64,000 nucleotides of DNA from Azolla caroliniana (Eukaryota > Polypodiophyta), in assembly GCA_043228905.1 (NCBI GenBank), contig JBHGNT010000010.1, positions 868,001 through 932,000 of the forward strand. Direction: 5' to 3'. Shown one piece after another: positions 52,001 through 64,000 of this stretch. Within the stretch, counting starts at the first letter, position 1, and each line of letters opens with the position of its first letter. The translations under genes and the position numbers were made by a program. Under the pieces are notes generated by a model that saw nothing but the letters and a program-made list of their open reading frames with translations, made no database searches and was not told the DNA's origin.

Positions 52001-52593
52001 GAAAGCTGATCCTGCCTTTCTATTCTTTCACGCTTTTTTGCATTATTCTTCCAATGACCATGTTCATACCAGAAGCTCAGTTGCCTGCATGGGTAGTATG
52101 CTATGTACCTGCCATCATGTCTTTACTTAATATTGTTCCAGCCCCCAGGTCATTCCCCTTCATTGTGCCATATTTACTCTTCGAGAATACTATGTCAGTT
52201 ACCAAGTTCAATGCAATGGTATCAGGCCTATTCCAGCTTGGTAGTGCCTATGAATGGGTTGTTACCAAGAAGGTTGGAAGATCATCAGAATCGGATTTAG
52301 TTGCTTTTGCTGAAAGAGAAGCAAATGTAGAACAAGAAGTAGGGTTGCTCCATCGGGGTGTGTCTGAATCTGGTTTGGATCAACTAAACAAGCAAAATGA
52401 GGAGCTACCTAAGCCACACAAGAAGAAGATAAACCGAATCTATAGGAAAGAATTAACATTAGCTTTCCTTTTGCTAACAGCGTCGGCAAGAAGTCTATTA
52501 TCAGTTCAAGGTGTGCACTTCTACTTTTTGCTCTTTCAGGGCATATCGTTCCTAGTTGTGGGCTTGGATCTCATTGGGGAGCAAGTGAGCTAA
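49028..52593 (+). CDS. CSLC: Cellulose synthase-like C glycosyltransferase
   Basis: CSLC enzymes are Golgi GT2 transferases that make the beta-1,4-glucan backbone of xyloglucan from UDP-glucose. Five exons (49028-49759, 50724-51032, 51290-51580, 51703-51816, 51952-52593) give 695 residues, the usual family length. The start [11 protein letters not shown] and the VVKMENPN motif are typical of CSLC. All catalytic signatures are present: DDSDD (residues 269-273), DAD (329-331), VEDMD (ED at 422-423) and QQHRW (459-463). Membrane segments flank the catalytic domain, with three hydrophobic stretches before residue 230 and several after 480. The C-terminus LDLIGEQVS matches the family. No damage was seen. 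Intron 1 (49760-50723) contains nothing recognised. A possible AATAAA poly-A signal lies at 52675. Which CSLC subclass it belongs to cannot be settled by eye. Confidence 0.97.
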
Positions 52594-52699
52594 GGCCCAT
52601 TCACACGTAGCTTTAACACAATATGAGAGGTCGGCAACACCATGTATGTCATGGTGCATAATGCATTGCTTCGAAATAAAACAAAGTGCAATATTTGCT

Positions 52700-55380
52700 G
52701 CCTGTGAACATATATGCCATTCCAATGGAGTAGAACTTTGAGGTACAACTTATACCCATATAGCTTTTACTTACATGGGCTTCATGGTATCGAAGTTGTC
52801 ATTTGCAGCGATTCTGGCATGTGGAAGTACTCATGCATTCGTGCCTTTCGTCACTTCCATTTTGCCTGTAGAAAGAGTAGACTTGTGTAGAAAGAGCATT
52901 GATTTTATTCATTTCAGCATTTCTTATTTGTTGAATTATTTCTTGCAAGATCTATTATAAACCCACCATCGTCAGAGGCACATTATGCTAATGGTGTATA
53001 GAGTTGCTAGTTCAGTATTGAGCTTCTAAATGCAACTTCTAGGTTTTAGGGATATAAAAGAAACAGTGTTATTTCTCATTGTTGCTTCCTATTCAAATTT
53101 ACGTGTATTTTTTCCATTTTATTCTAAAGTCATGTGGTATTTGAAATCTCTCTCATCACTCTTTCCATATCTAAATCTGTGGTTATATAGGTTAAAGAAC
53201 GCATTTGAATTTCAAATGATGTGCATGAATGTTAATAAACAAGTTTGTTTTGATCATTCAAGATCTCTAATCCATATCCAGACTGTATACCTAGAATGAA
53301 AACCCAACAGTGTCTAGGTTTGTAGGATTCATTGAAAGCGACAATTGATAATCTTTTGGGTTTTTGTATCGGTGAGATGAGTTTCAAGCCGAATATTCCA
53401 TTTCAAATGTGAGACATGCTGTCTATCTTTGATTGTGCTAGTTGCTAGGGCTATACTTCTTGATAAGTGTTATCTTTCTCTTTAGTTTCTTTTATCTGTA
53501 AGAAATGGCATGTTACTTGTACTTTTTTGACAAAGCAATTATCTCATACATATGTACTTAGCTGTGCCATGAGGATGATAGTTAGTAAGTGAAAGTTGAA
53601 TGTGGTTCCCTAGCATGGTTTGTACTACAAGATCTTCCTTGTTTTGCATGCTTGAGAAAGTTGCAAGGCTTTCTTCACACTTAGTTCTGTCATTATTAGG
53701 TGTGATGACCATGGTACAAACACAAACTTAATGTTAATGCATTGTTTGTCTAATGTGAGCAACTAGAATCAAGTTGCATGTGAGATCTTTGATTGGCACT
53801 TTCATGAGAGCTTGGAGTTGTGTGGGTTCTTGATATGGCATCATGTTGTTTCAAACAACAAATATTATTACATGAACATTCATACTAAATACTTAACTAT
53901 CTCCCTTGCAACTGTATTTAACAATAGTCAATAATATTAGGGCCGTGTGAGAAGGATATCTCGAAATACAGATATGTTGTTTCTTGGGAAAATACATATA
54001 ACTCAAACAAGTTTTTACGATTGGAAAATTAGTAATTAAAATTCCATCTCGCACCTTAAATAATAAAGCTTGCCATTATTCCCAATGGATGATGGTTGAT
54101 AAGTAATTCAATGATTAGACACAAGAATTGAGATATTAATCCCATCCATACAATACTTGTAGTGGCACTTCTTTAGGTTCAATTCTAGAGAGGTTGGTCT
54201 AATGTTAAGTTCATTATATTTTGACATCATTCTCATGATAAGTTAATTAACACAATTCTCTCTAAAAGGATGGCTTTACAAATTCATTTGCTAGAATTCG
54301 AAGGGTGGAATGCCAATTCATATATTGTGGTAGATTGAAATAGGCACACATATTTCCATGATAATCTTATGACTTATTTGTTTTTATAGAAAGCTCAATT
54401 GTTTTGCAAACAAGTCTCAACTTTTTTGAATAAAGAGTCAAATTGGTTTTCATATGAGATATATGCTTTACGATAACTTTTGCTTATTTGCTGAGTTTTG
54501 TAATAGTCTACAAATGTCCAAAGGAATCACGACGTAGATGTCACTAGTTTTTTTAAATTGAATATGGTTTTCTTCAAAAATGAAGAAATGTGTAATGTAT
54601 TGATTGTGTTGGGCACTAACTATCTATAAGGAGGATTGTCTTATCATGATGTATAGCATTGTGACATATTAACATATACCAGATCCAAATTATGAGCTTT
54701 GTTGTCACATTCTTTAAGGATAGTTCTTGGAGATAGTAAGTGCCCACAATGGAGAAGACCTTTGTTACAGTATAAAAATAATTAAGGACGATCTTATGGG
54801 CCCACCATGAAGGAGACCTTTGGTATAGTATAGATTCGGTTTCTTAATATGCTCAAATGCTTACCCACACTTAATGGCACAATTCCTTTAACGAGCTAGT
54901 CTATTCTTTTGAAAAGTATGGTGAGGCCCATATCTCAACATGAAGAAGGCAGGCACATGTTTTTTTGCTTCTTTTTTTTTGTTATTGATGGAACAATGAA
55001 AGTGTTTGTTTTCTTGTAAACATACCAAGTTTGCATTGAGATGTTGTAGTTGCATCCTTGCTATGAATGTAATGCCTTGTTACGATACTTCGATTGAGAT
55101 GGCCTATCGAACATGTCATGGATATCGAGCTTGTTGCAGCATTAATTATTTACTAGACACAATTAGAGACTCATTATAGACCAATTCACCGGGCCACATG
55201 CTAAGGTACAGAGAAAGTGCCAACAAACAACGATGATCCGCTTCTCGGATCGCAATACTAATCATGTGATTACATTGGTCATCCAATGCTAAATGAGTCC
55301 GAGGGCATTTTTTGTGTAATTTCCCAAAACCGAACTTGAATTTGTGTAGAACTAGGAGGCTATATTTGTAAATTTGTACT
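52700..55380. other. Spacer between CSLC and SUN genes
   Basis: No coding gene was recognised. Two similar short blocks with AGACCTTTG lie near 54757 and 54818 and look like a diverged local duplication. Confidence 0.45.
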
Positions 55381-55413
55381 CTCTGTCTCTCTGTCTCTCG
55401 TTGTTCCAGTGTA

Positions 55414-57815
55414 ATGAACGAACAGGAAAATCTTCCGCTCACCATCGCCATTCGATTCGTCTCTGTGTTTTTTTTCTTCTCATTCATAATATTTTTGACG
55501 CCTAAAGGTATGTTTCTCCAACCTTGTCTCTGCTCAATTATTAAAGAGGTGGAGAAACCCTAAACCCTCTTCTTTCAGATTGCCTTTCTTGGACTCTTGG
55601 CGTGGAAGCTCATATTGGGAATGATAATCAGAAGAACCAAGCAAATGGGTCTTTCCCAAATAGTTCTAAATCAAATGGTTCGTTTCCAGATGAGTCTACA
55701 GTTCCCACTTTTGATTTGAAAGAAGATCATTTTTCTTCTCATGATGGACACAATGGGATTCTTGAGAAACGAAAGGAACATCGAGCAAGAAGGAAGGAAG
55801 GTAGATGTAGCTCTTTTTCGAAGGCGAGGTTTTTTGGAATACTTCATGGTCCTTCTTCCCTTTGTAAATGCCCTTCCCATGGCTTACGAAAACTTGTTGG
55901 TAAACATTTTAATGTCATGGGAAGGCATTGTTTAAATGAAAAGTGTGAAAATCATTCAGCGAACAGTAGTGTTTGTGATTTTGAAAGTGCAAAGTTGCAA
56001 CATGGCATATCTATGGAGAGTGATATGTCTAGAAGATGTAACATGAATGATGATGTCATTGATAATAATCATGAGAATGATGTTCCTGGAAATGGTCAGG
56101 ATGTTATTGGACATGGAAAGTTAAGTGACAATAAAGAAAATCTGATCTATGATGAAGAAATGAAGATTCATGGACATCTTTATAATGTGAACAGAAATGT
56201 ACATGATGTTAGTAAAACAGAGGCTGATATGGTTGCCGCAAGCAATGAATCAATGTTGAAGTCTCATAAAAAAATCCAGAATGAAACCAACTCCATTGTC
56301 ACCGACTCTAGCAAAATTCATCTTAGGCAGGAAATTGATGGTGGCCTATATAACTATGCATCTGATGCAAAGGGTGCAAAAATATTGTCTTCCAATAAAG
56401 AAGCGAAAGGAGCCTCCAATATCCTGAACAAAGACAAAGACAAGTATTTCTGGAGTCCTTGCAATGCTGAGAATAAGTATATTGATTTGGAGCTCTCAGA
56501 AGAGACTTTAGTGGTCGAGATAGTCGTCACAAACTACGAGTTTTACTCATCTAATGTCAGAGATTTTGAGCTTTTGGGAAGCTCAATTTACCCTGCTGAA
56601 GAGTGGACTTTACTAGGAAAGTTCGAAGCTGAGAATGGTAGAGTTTCTCAAAACTTTACCTTAACTGAACCCAAGTGGGCACGGTACTTGAGAGTTCAAA
56701 TTGTTAGCTCTTATGGCTCCGATTTCTATTGTACTTTAAGCATTTTAGAAGTACATGGGGTTGATGCAATTGAATGGTTATTGGAAGAGTGGTTTGCTGA
56801 AGAAGGTTATAGCATGGATCAAAAAGATGAGTTGACATCCAATCATCTTAACGAGGACATGGACTCAAGTAAAGAAGGTTGGATTCAAACGATGGAGGAG
56901 AAGAAATCTCGGCCAGAACATCAGCTAACGAATAGGCTGGGTCTAGATGCAGTAATGAAGCTCATGATGCAGAAAATCCGATTTCTAGAGCATAATCAAC
57001 CTCACCTCTTTCAATTAAAAGAATTGGACGATCAATACAGAGAGATTCTTAGTTTGTACACGAATGAGTTAAATCTTATGAAGGGCAAATTGGAGGAGGC
57101 AGCAGTAAATATATCAGGCCTCAATGCATTGCTAAGCATGATGGTGAATATTTGATGTCTTAATTTCTTTGGGATTGTTAACAATATGTAGAATTGAGTG
57201 GTGCGAGGAAATTTGATGAAAATGATGGTGTAGGAACAAAAGTGGTATGAAGAGAAGCATGAGCTTGAAACAGATCTTTTGAATCACATCAGAACATGGA
57301 GTGCGGAATTGGATTTGATAAGGTAACAAATCCCGTTTTTCTTCAATGGTATCAGAGCATTTCACTTTCATGGGACATTTATGTTATTCATATGTGCGTT
57401 TGTATACATTTTCAGGTTTTCCTTCTGACAATCCCTTTACGTTTTATGTTTCCATGTCCTCACTGTGCACATTTATGTTATCTTCATTGCATTGTTTCTA
57501 AATTTGACTGTATTTTAAATGTTCTTTTTTGGATTTTCACTTACTGAGGTTACCCACCACTAGTATCATGCTTTGTTCAACACAATATGCTTTGTATGCA
57601 GGAGTGAGGTGAAGAAGGCAAAGAACAAGGAGATTGTAGCGTTGACGGTTGCATTATTATCCGTCATATTCGTTGTTTCGATTCATATATTCATGTTTTG
57701 CATGTCATTGTTCAAACGACGTATGCATGATAACAAAGAGCTGGTGTCACTCGTGCAGATTTTATGGATTGTGCCATTTTTGAGTGCTACTTTAGTAGTG
57801 TTTGTTCTTTCATGA
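55414..57815 (+). CDS. Mid-SUN domain protein (plant SUN3/4/5 type)
   Basis: SUN proteins sit in the nuclear envelope and ER and bind KASH partners to link nucleus and cytoskeleton. Four exons (55414-55507, 55579-57143, 57234-57322, 57602-57815) give 653 residues. Exon 1 supplies the ATG and an N-terminal hydrophobic segment (residues about 14-31, FVSVFFFFSFIIFL). A long polar region follows, containing two NGSFP repeats. The SUN domain lies in the middle at about 285-428: NYASDAKGAKIL, NKDKDKYFWSPC, DLELSEETLV, FELLGS, PKWARYLRVQ and YCTLSILEVHGVDA. A coiled coil covers about 475-590. Two transmembrane helices lie near the C-terminus (about 595-620 and 632-652). A central SUN domain with this topology defines the plant mid-SUN class. 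An apparent ORF beginning at 55602 starts at a GTG inside exon 2; the true start is the upstream ATG. Confidence 0.95.
55554..55570 (+). promoter_or_regulatory. Double telobox in SUN intron 1
   Basis: AAACCCTAAACCCT lies in the 71-nt first intron, just before the acceptor AG at 55577-55578. It is two perfect plant telomere units. Teloboxes near plant transcription starts bind TRB-type proteins; a role here is inference. Confidence 0.75.
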
Positions 57816-58480
57816 TCATGATTCAAATTCATGACTTTCCATTAAGAAGAGGCAATATGCCCATTTCTCTGGTGTGGTCATGAATGAGTCCTATAGTTAG
57901 GGAGGTATTTGTTGATTTAATTTGTGTAAGTATCACTCCTTGTTCTCATTCTGTAAATATTTAGCTCACTTTTGAAATTTAATATCAGCTGGAAATATTT
58001 TACCTAGCTTTATTGAAATCCCTGCCAGCAACAAGTTGAAATAAAAATTTATCAACAAGTTAAAACTTGACTCGGACTTGTTTTCTGGTAATCCGTTCCA
58101 ATTTTTCCGGGATGATTTGGATCCATAGTTTGTGGCTTTGAGCTCTTCAACCATTCTCTTGTTCTCTCAATGGGTCGGATTTTGGGTTTCGTAGACACAA
58201 GATGGATATCTCGCAATCAATTCCAATGCATAATAGACATTCAAGTTTTAACTCATGCCAACCTTAATGTTCTTGATTTGTCTTAGAAGTTGTATAGTAA
58301 GTATATGCCATCTCTTTTGATTGTTCAAAGTTTGAAGTTAGTGATAAATTAGTGTGTGATCAAGGAGAAAAAATAAATTTGAATGATGATGATAAAATGA
58401 TTTGACGAAATCGGGACACAATGATTCAATGCAGCTTGGCCATAGGCTTGCATTCAGTGGGAGAGCAACAAGAAAATTCC
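57816..58480. other. SUN 3' flank, nothing further recognised
   Basis: This probably contains the 3' untranslated region. I could not place a clear poly-A signal. Confidence 0.45.
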
Positions 58481-58484
58481 AGTA

Positions 58485-61030
58485 TGACAAAGAAGAGGTG
58501 AAATTAACATTCTCGACATTCCACCCACAACTTGGATCTAACCTAGTACAACACTTGAAAATCTTATAGGGCCAAAACAGCCTTTTCTCTATTAATGTCT
58601 CTCTCGCAAATATCACTAGAACTAAAGAAAGAATAGCAAATAAAACTCTGATTCTTAGATTTTTGGCATGCTTGAAATGGACTGAAGTTATGGCTTTTCT
58701 AGACAAGTGGAAATGGCCTTTGGTATGCTCTATAGAGAGAACCGTAACTTCTTATTTGATTCAAAAAACTGTACAAAAGAGTTGGGTCTCAAGCCCATTA
58801 TTTTATCTATATAGGACACATCTCCAACGTGGCCAAGATGTGGCTGTAGCTTTTCTTCAACTACCACCCCCCATCATCTTGGCTATAGGCACTAGTTTGG
58901 TCACCATATTTGTCGGATTATTTATCGCAAAGACTTTTTAATTGTAATAAAACCTTGAGGTACTAAATTCTTGATGAAGTGCAACATGACCTTTGTATTT
59001 GATTTGTTCATGGTGCATTTAATTTTTGGTCATATGAATGGTAGGTTGACTGTTATTGTAAACTATTGTCTTATTTAACAAATTCCCTAAGTGACCAACC
59101 AAATCTCGAAGCCAAATAATACATTCCATTGCATTTCTTGCTACAATGTGTTCAACTATGACAAGCTTTTCAACTTGTGTCACATCCAAATAGAGTGAAA
59201 TCGTGCCTTGTCAAAGACCTCTTGTCTCCAACATTATCTTAATTCCCATGCACTTGGAGTAGTGTCTTATATATTTTCCATAAACCAAGCCAACATTAAT
59301 CATACCCTTCAATTTCTCAAATTTATTTCATACTTGCCAATGTACTTTTCATAGGTTTCCCAATGTATCTACCTATTATAGTCATAACATGTGCAATATC
59401 AAATCTAGTAGACAGTGGACACTATGGCATATAGAAGGTTCCCAGTATCACTTGGATAATGATCAAGAGACATTTGCTTCACCTTCTCCTCCACTCGTGA
59501 AGAGAAACCCACTGGAAGTTTGAAATCTGTTGCCAATGGAGTACTAACGAGTTTTGAGCTTTTCATACCAAGTCGCTCTAGAGCTTTTTTCAATGTACCT
59601 TTTTATGATATAGAAAAACATCCCTACTTTGATACGTATATATATCACCATTTTGGGAACTTTCTTTACAACACCTACATCTTTCACCTTAAACTTCACA
59701 TTCAACTGAGCTTTTAAAGTATTGATCTCTTACATATTCATACAAGCGGCCAACATGTCATCAACATACAAAATCAAATAAATGAAGGATTGATTCATGA
59801 GTGTCTTATAATGTACATAGCTATCATGTTCATTAACCAAAATTTATGGCTTGTTAAAATGTATGTACTCATCTAAGTTCATGACTTGTTGAATGATGAG
59901 TGCTCATCTATGTTTATGGTTCACTGAAATGTAAGTGGTGTTCCAAGTTAATGGCTTATCAAAGTAAGCTCATGCCAAAATTTATGTATTCAATTGAATC
60001 TCAAGTGGGTGAGCAACCTCAAATGCGATGAGGTGGTTGTGTCCTTGAGCCATATGCCTTGACGATCATCTTAGTGGTAGATTTTTCTAGCCCTTGGGCA
60101 AGTATTCATCTACTACTAAAAATAGTATTATTTGGGATTTGTTTAAGCATGCCACTCAAAAGTGAGATTAATAGTGATTAGCGCAAAACTAACTACAATT
60201 AACTAGCAAAATTTGGAGAATCAATGCTAGTTAACAAAAACAATTACATAAATGAACCAAAAAACTAGAAACTAAATGGGTTTCCCACTAGTGCTTCTCG
60301 TACTACTACCTACCCTATTCATTGTGGGAGCTTAGGAAGCACTCAACTAGATGTTTGTTGGTTCTTAATCATCCTCAACGCTGATGCAAAATATTGGCAC
60401 CCTACTATTTGCTAGCATGGCAAAGATGTACGACCATGCATGTTCGAGCAAACCAAGAGACCAATTCGAGCATATTGTGAGCCTTTCACTTGACCTCTCT
60501 AACAATCTAAGGCTTGCTTTACCTATGTGTGTGGCATAATTAATCAAATGAACATGAGAAAGCAAAAGACAACACCTCCACACTACTTAAATGACAAAGA
60601 AGAGCTATAATTCACACTCTCTCTTTCAACCGTATCCAATGAATTACAACCCAAGAGTACTCTTCATAAGTACCCTTCTCTCTATTATACGTGTCTCATA
60701 TGCTCTTACTGGAGATCTTTTTCTCGTAAGGAAAGGATACCAAAGAAACAATGACTCTTGGATTTTTGGTTGCTCAATTGGTCACTTATAACATGCAATT
60801 GAATGGAAGTTATCATTATTTACAATTTACAACATGTGAAAGTGACCTTTGGTATGGTCTCTAACATGACCCACTTTCCATTCAATTTAAGAAACAACAT
60901 AAAAGGGTTGGTTTCTTCTTGAGTATGAGGTCCAAGCCCCTCAGTATTTTGGCCATACACTATAATTAGACATATTGTCCTCGTGGTCTTGGTCATGTCG
61001 CAATAATAATTTTTGTAGGTTTTCACCAAG
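58485..61030 (-). mobile_element. Decayed Ty1/copia retrotransposon
   Basis: On the minus strand, 59775-59745 reads ILYVDDMLA, the reverse transcriptase catalytic YVDD signature of copia elements. Further on, 59593-59405 reads LGMKSSKLVSTPLATDFKL and TGNLLYAIVSTVY, the conserved stretch between reverse transcriptase and RNase H. Possible diverged terminal repeats share TGACAAAGAAGAG at about 58485 and 60591 and CCTTTGGTATG at about 58714 and 60846. Several stops break the frame, and gag and integrase were not seen, so the copy is dead. The pol motif is firm; the terminal repeats are weak. Confidence 0.65.
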
Positions 61031-61487
61031 CCAAATAATTGATTACAACAAAAATTGGGTGTACAAAATTATCAACACTTCTCAATCAAATGCATTATTG
61101 TAAATGTACATCATACCCCTATTGGACAATCATGTTTTTACTATGGCCATCTCTACATGCTTGGTATTTCTTTGAGTTTATCAAGCAACATATGTATATA
61201 TATTGGACAATTATATGTACTATTATTATGTTAGTTTTCACCTCCCATATCCTTCTCCTTGTCGCTTCCACGATGAGTAGGTTAGAGTATCACAAGATGA
61301 GTTGAGGGAAAGCATTGTAATAAATCGATATTCATTTACATCTAAGGCAACATATTTCTTATTACTTTTGCAAAATGTAGTAAACAAAATCTCAGTGATA
61401 TCAATGTCTAGTTGCATTCATTCAAAAGCTTGCTAGTTGTGTTTTGATGTTGTTATGTAGCTGTTTATTGTTATGTGGACAACGATT

Positions 61488-61516
<29 letters not shown>
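61488..61516. repeat. Poly-C homopolymer, 29 bases
   Basis: An uninterrupted run of 29 C. Such G/C homopolymers are rare in plant nuclear DNA, and their exact length is error-prone in assemblies. Confidence 0.9.
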
Positions 61517-61519
<3 letters not shown>

Positions 61520-61559
61520 TTTTATCTAAAGTGTCACACAAGGATAGCCAGTATAAGAG

Positions 61560-61670
61560 TGACCTGTAAATTGCAGAGTATCTATCGATACTTTGAGTGT
61601 ACATAGCTTGATATGTATATGTGATTCACCTAACTAATGAGAAGCTATTTTTTCTCGAAAAAGAAAACTC
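61560..61670 (+). mobile_element. LINE 3' tail related to the 43.8 kb copy
   Basis: ACCTAACTAATGAGAA at 61628 matches ACCTAACTAATGGGAA at 43757, and both lead into an A/G-rich tail (CGAAAAAGAAAA here). This suggests a second 5'-truncated insertion of the same or a related LINE family. No coding part is recognisable. Confidence 0.5.
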
Positions 61671-61679
61671 ATGTTAGAA

Positions 61680-64000
61680 ATATATTAAATTCATGGTTTG
61701 GATATTTACACTTAGCAGAATTAAGGGCAATTTTGGTGGTTTATCAATGGGAATCATGTAGACTTGCTTAAGTGGTTACAAATATCCAATAAAAGGAAGT
61801 TATGCTAACTACCTAGCGCCCTCCCATGATAAAGCTCTTATTTGTCCTTTTTCTTGTTGGTGCAACCTTCATCATTGCTTTAATATCCTCTTCTCTACCT
61901 CCTCTCCTTTTTCTTCTACTAAAATTAAGTCTACTTCTTAATTTTGGGAACCCACTATTCTTTGTTTTGTCTACATCATAGCTACTTATAAGTTGCCCTA
62001 GTATCAATAGCATATTTTATGGTTGGGTACCAAGAGTAGGGTTCTCATGAAGATAAAGTGTAGGCTATCAACACGTGCTTCAATTGTACATTCACATGAG
62101 CTGGAAAAGCATGTTGGAAAACTTGGGGTAAGGTAAATTACCTAGCCTACCTCACATTTGCAAGAACTCCTTGAAATGAAGTAGAAGGTTTCGAGTATGC
62201 AATTCAAATGGTGACATGGAAATGGCTAGTTGAAATCCTTACACAATTGCCACCTTCATGTGAACATTAAGATAGCCGACATGACACACCAAGGAGAGAA
62301 GTTTTGCACATCACAACCATTTAGCCACCTGGTATACCATACATATGTGAATATCTTTCTTTTGAAAATTGTAAACAATGTGAATCACCTGTGAACTTAC
62401 ATTATGGCCAACTGTAGTGAGAGGAAACATTTGCTGAAAAATCTAACTTATTATGTCATATGCCTATGCCGAAGTTTAAATATCTTGTACCCTTGTGCCG
62501 CCTATCTATTGCAACACACTACATAAAACATCCTAGAGTATGGGCTTGCTATATTTCAAATCAAGTTTGATCGACAAACTATGTAATTGTGTTGTTGATA
62601 TTATATGTTTGAATATCCAATGTTTAAATAAAACCAAATTAGGGATGACAAATCATTGTCAATTGTTGAATTGTATAAGGATCACTAACCACGATGACAT
62701 TGCATAAGTATTCTAACCTTTCCCAAATGGTTCATCTGAAGTCTAGAAATGAGGGAAACTTCCCATTATTCACTTATGAAACATGGATTGCATAGAAGAC
62801 CTATCTCTATTAAGTAAAAAATAAGATTATGACAATATGCATAGACCTTTCGCTAGAAATATTAAAGAGCTTGCCTATTAATGCTACAAGGTGGTAAGTA
62901 TACATGCTTACATTGGTTAACTTTAATAAATGACCGATCTTCGTCGATCTTACTAAACCAATGTACGTCGATGTGATTTTTGCATAAGGGTCGGCTCATT
63001 AAAAACAATAAATTCCTTTTTATGTTACTTTTTGTGAAATCAATTGATACTTTTTTGACTTTGACTCTATATCATGAACATGAGAAACTATAGTATGTCT
63101 TTTTTTACCTCATAATACATGACTCCTCATCTAATAGCAATGAGAAACATTAATTACTTTACACATCAAGTTTTGTGTCCCTTACTAATGCTAAGTGTTC
63201 CTCGATGGCATTTTGAAAAACCCAATTATGAGTGCATTCTCGAGTCCCAATGTTAAGAGTCTATTACTAATCAATAGACCAAAATAAAGTAAAAACTAGG
63301 TAAATAGATTGGATAGAAGAACCTGTTCCACTCAACCACCCCTGAGCCATGATCAAAACATAGTCAACCTACCGTCGACGTCCCATATCGCCGGATATTA
63401 GGATGACTAATACCTTGGAAGAGATTAACACGATCGTCGTGACGAAAGCCCGCACCATCAGTGTCTAAGACAGCAGCCTTCTGACATAATGTGTTTATGA
63501 GGGTAGCTAAGCCTTATCTTTATACCTCTTCCTCGGCCCCTTGAATAGATGTGCTTTTCTAAAAAGACTCTCCATTCATTGGTTGTCAAGATCATGATAG
63601 TGCATGCACCTATCATTCCTATCCAATTACATTAGTCCCTTTCTAACATTAGTGAACATACCATTCAATTATGTAAAAATTAGTGACCTACCCTCACATA
63701 CATTATGTGTACATAACACCCAACCTCCACCAATGCAAAGACTAACATTCTTGATGCTCCTTCCTAGCTATATCCTTCATCATGCAAACTAGCAGATGAG
63801 AAATAACATACATTCTATACATTTATTATTGTTGTGGAATGGCCAACTTGGTGAAAACATTCAAGATCTTGATTATGTGACTACATATAAATTGATATTT
63901 GGAAGAGGATTAAATATGTAAGGTGAAATTAATTCTTATTTAGATATAAGAATAAAGTTATGCAAAACTTCTCATAATAGTGCCAAACAATGTCTAAGAT
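61680..64000. other. Terminal 2.3 kb, nothing recognised
   Basis: Only short ORFs without family features are present. The block 63370-63480 is more GC-rich than its surroundings but I could not identify it. Confidence 0.4.

Noticed and set aside
58663-58941. ORF of 92 codons with a hydrophobic end
   Set aside because: It overlaps the putative terminal repeat of the copia remnant and has no known domain.

Overview
This is a stretch of plant nuclear DNA. It is AT-rich, and its genes have GT-AG introns, some of them several kilobases long and filled with retrotransposon debris. Microsatellites are frequent. The protein content is plant-specific: a plant-type membrane nucleoporin, a cellulose-synthase-like C enzyme and a plant mid-SUN protein. 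I cannot name the species. Long introns and many decayed LTR and LINE elements suggest an angiosperm with a moderately large genome.

Layout. Positions 1-24497 (+) hold almost all of the gene for nuclear pore membrane glycoprotein 210 (GP210/NUP210). I could place 36 exons coding for about 1,922 residues; only the first exon (signal peptide) lies upstream. Its introns carry tandem repeats, a copia gag remnant, a LINE endonuclease scrap, a probable solo LTR and a fragment of chloroplast 16S rDNA. The last coding exon has been tandemly duplicated just downstream. Positions 25885-26703 (+) hold an intronless ORF of 272 codons with a hydrophobic N-terminus and a duplicated TATA-containing promoter region; it may be a lineage-specific or very diverged secreted protein. 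Positions 27836-29643 (-) hold a multi-exon gene I do not recognise, possibly decaying. Positions 31263-33954 (-) hold a clean four-exon gene for a 127-residue coiled-coil protein, also unrecognised.

From 34 to 48 kb there is no convincing host gene, only LTR-like sequence, two LINE 3' ends of different types, a GGTTTGGTTT-rich element split by one of those LINEs, and microsatellites including a (TAAA)n tract of about 0.4 kb. Positions 49028-52593 (+) hold a complete five-exon CSLC gene (xyloglucan backbone glucan synthase, 695 aa), preceded by a leader packed with telobox-like TTAGGGTTT motifs. Positions 55414-57815 (+) hold a complete four-exon mid-SUN gene (653 aa) with two perfect telobox units in its 71-nt first intron. 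From 58 to 64 kb lies another copia remnant with a visible YVDD motif, a 29-base poly-C run and a LINE tail, then sequence in which I see nothing.

The genes are not an operon and do not form one pathway. GP210 and the SUN protein both act at the nuclear envelope. CSLC works in the Golgi on cell-wall xyloglucan. Exon borders are read by eye from AG/GT signals, reading frame and family homology; no alignment or transcript evidence was available.
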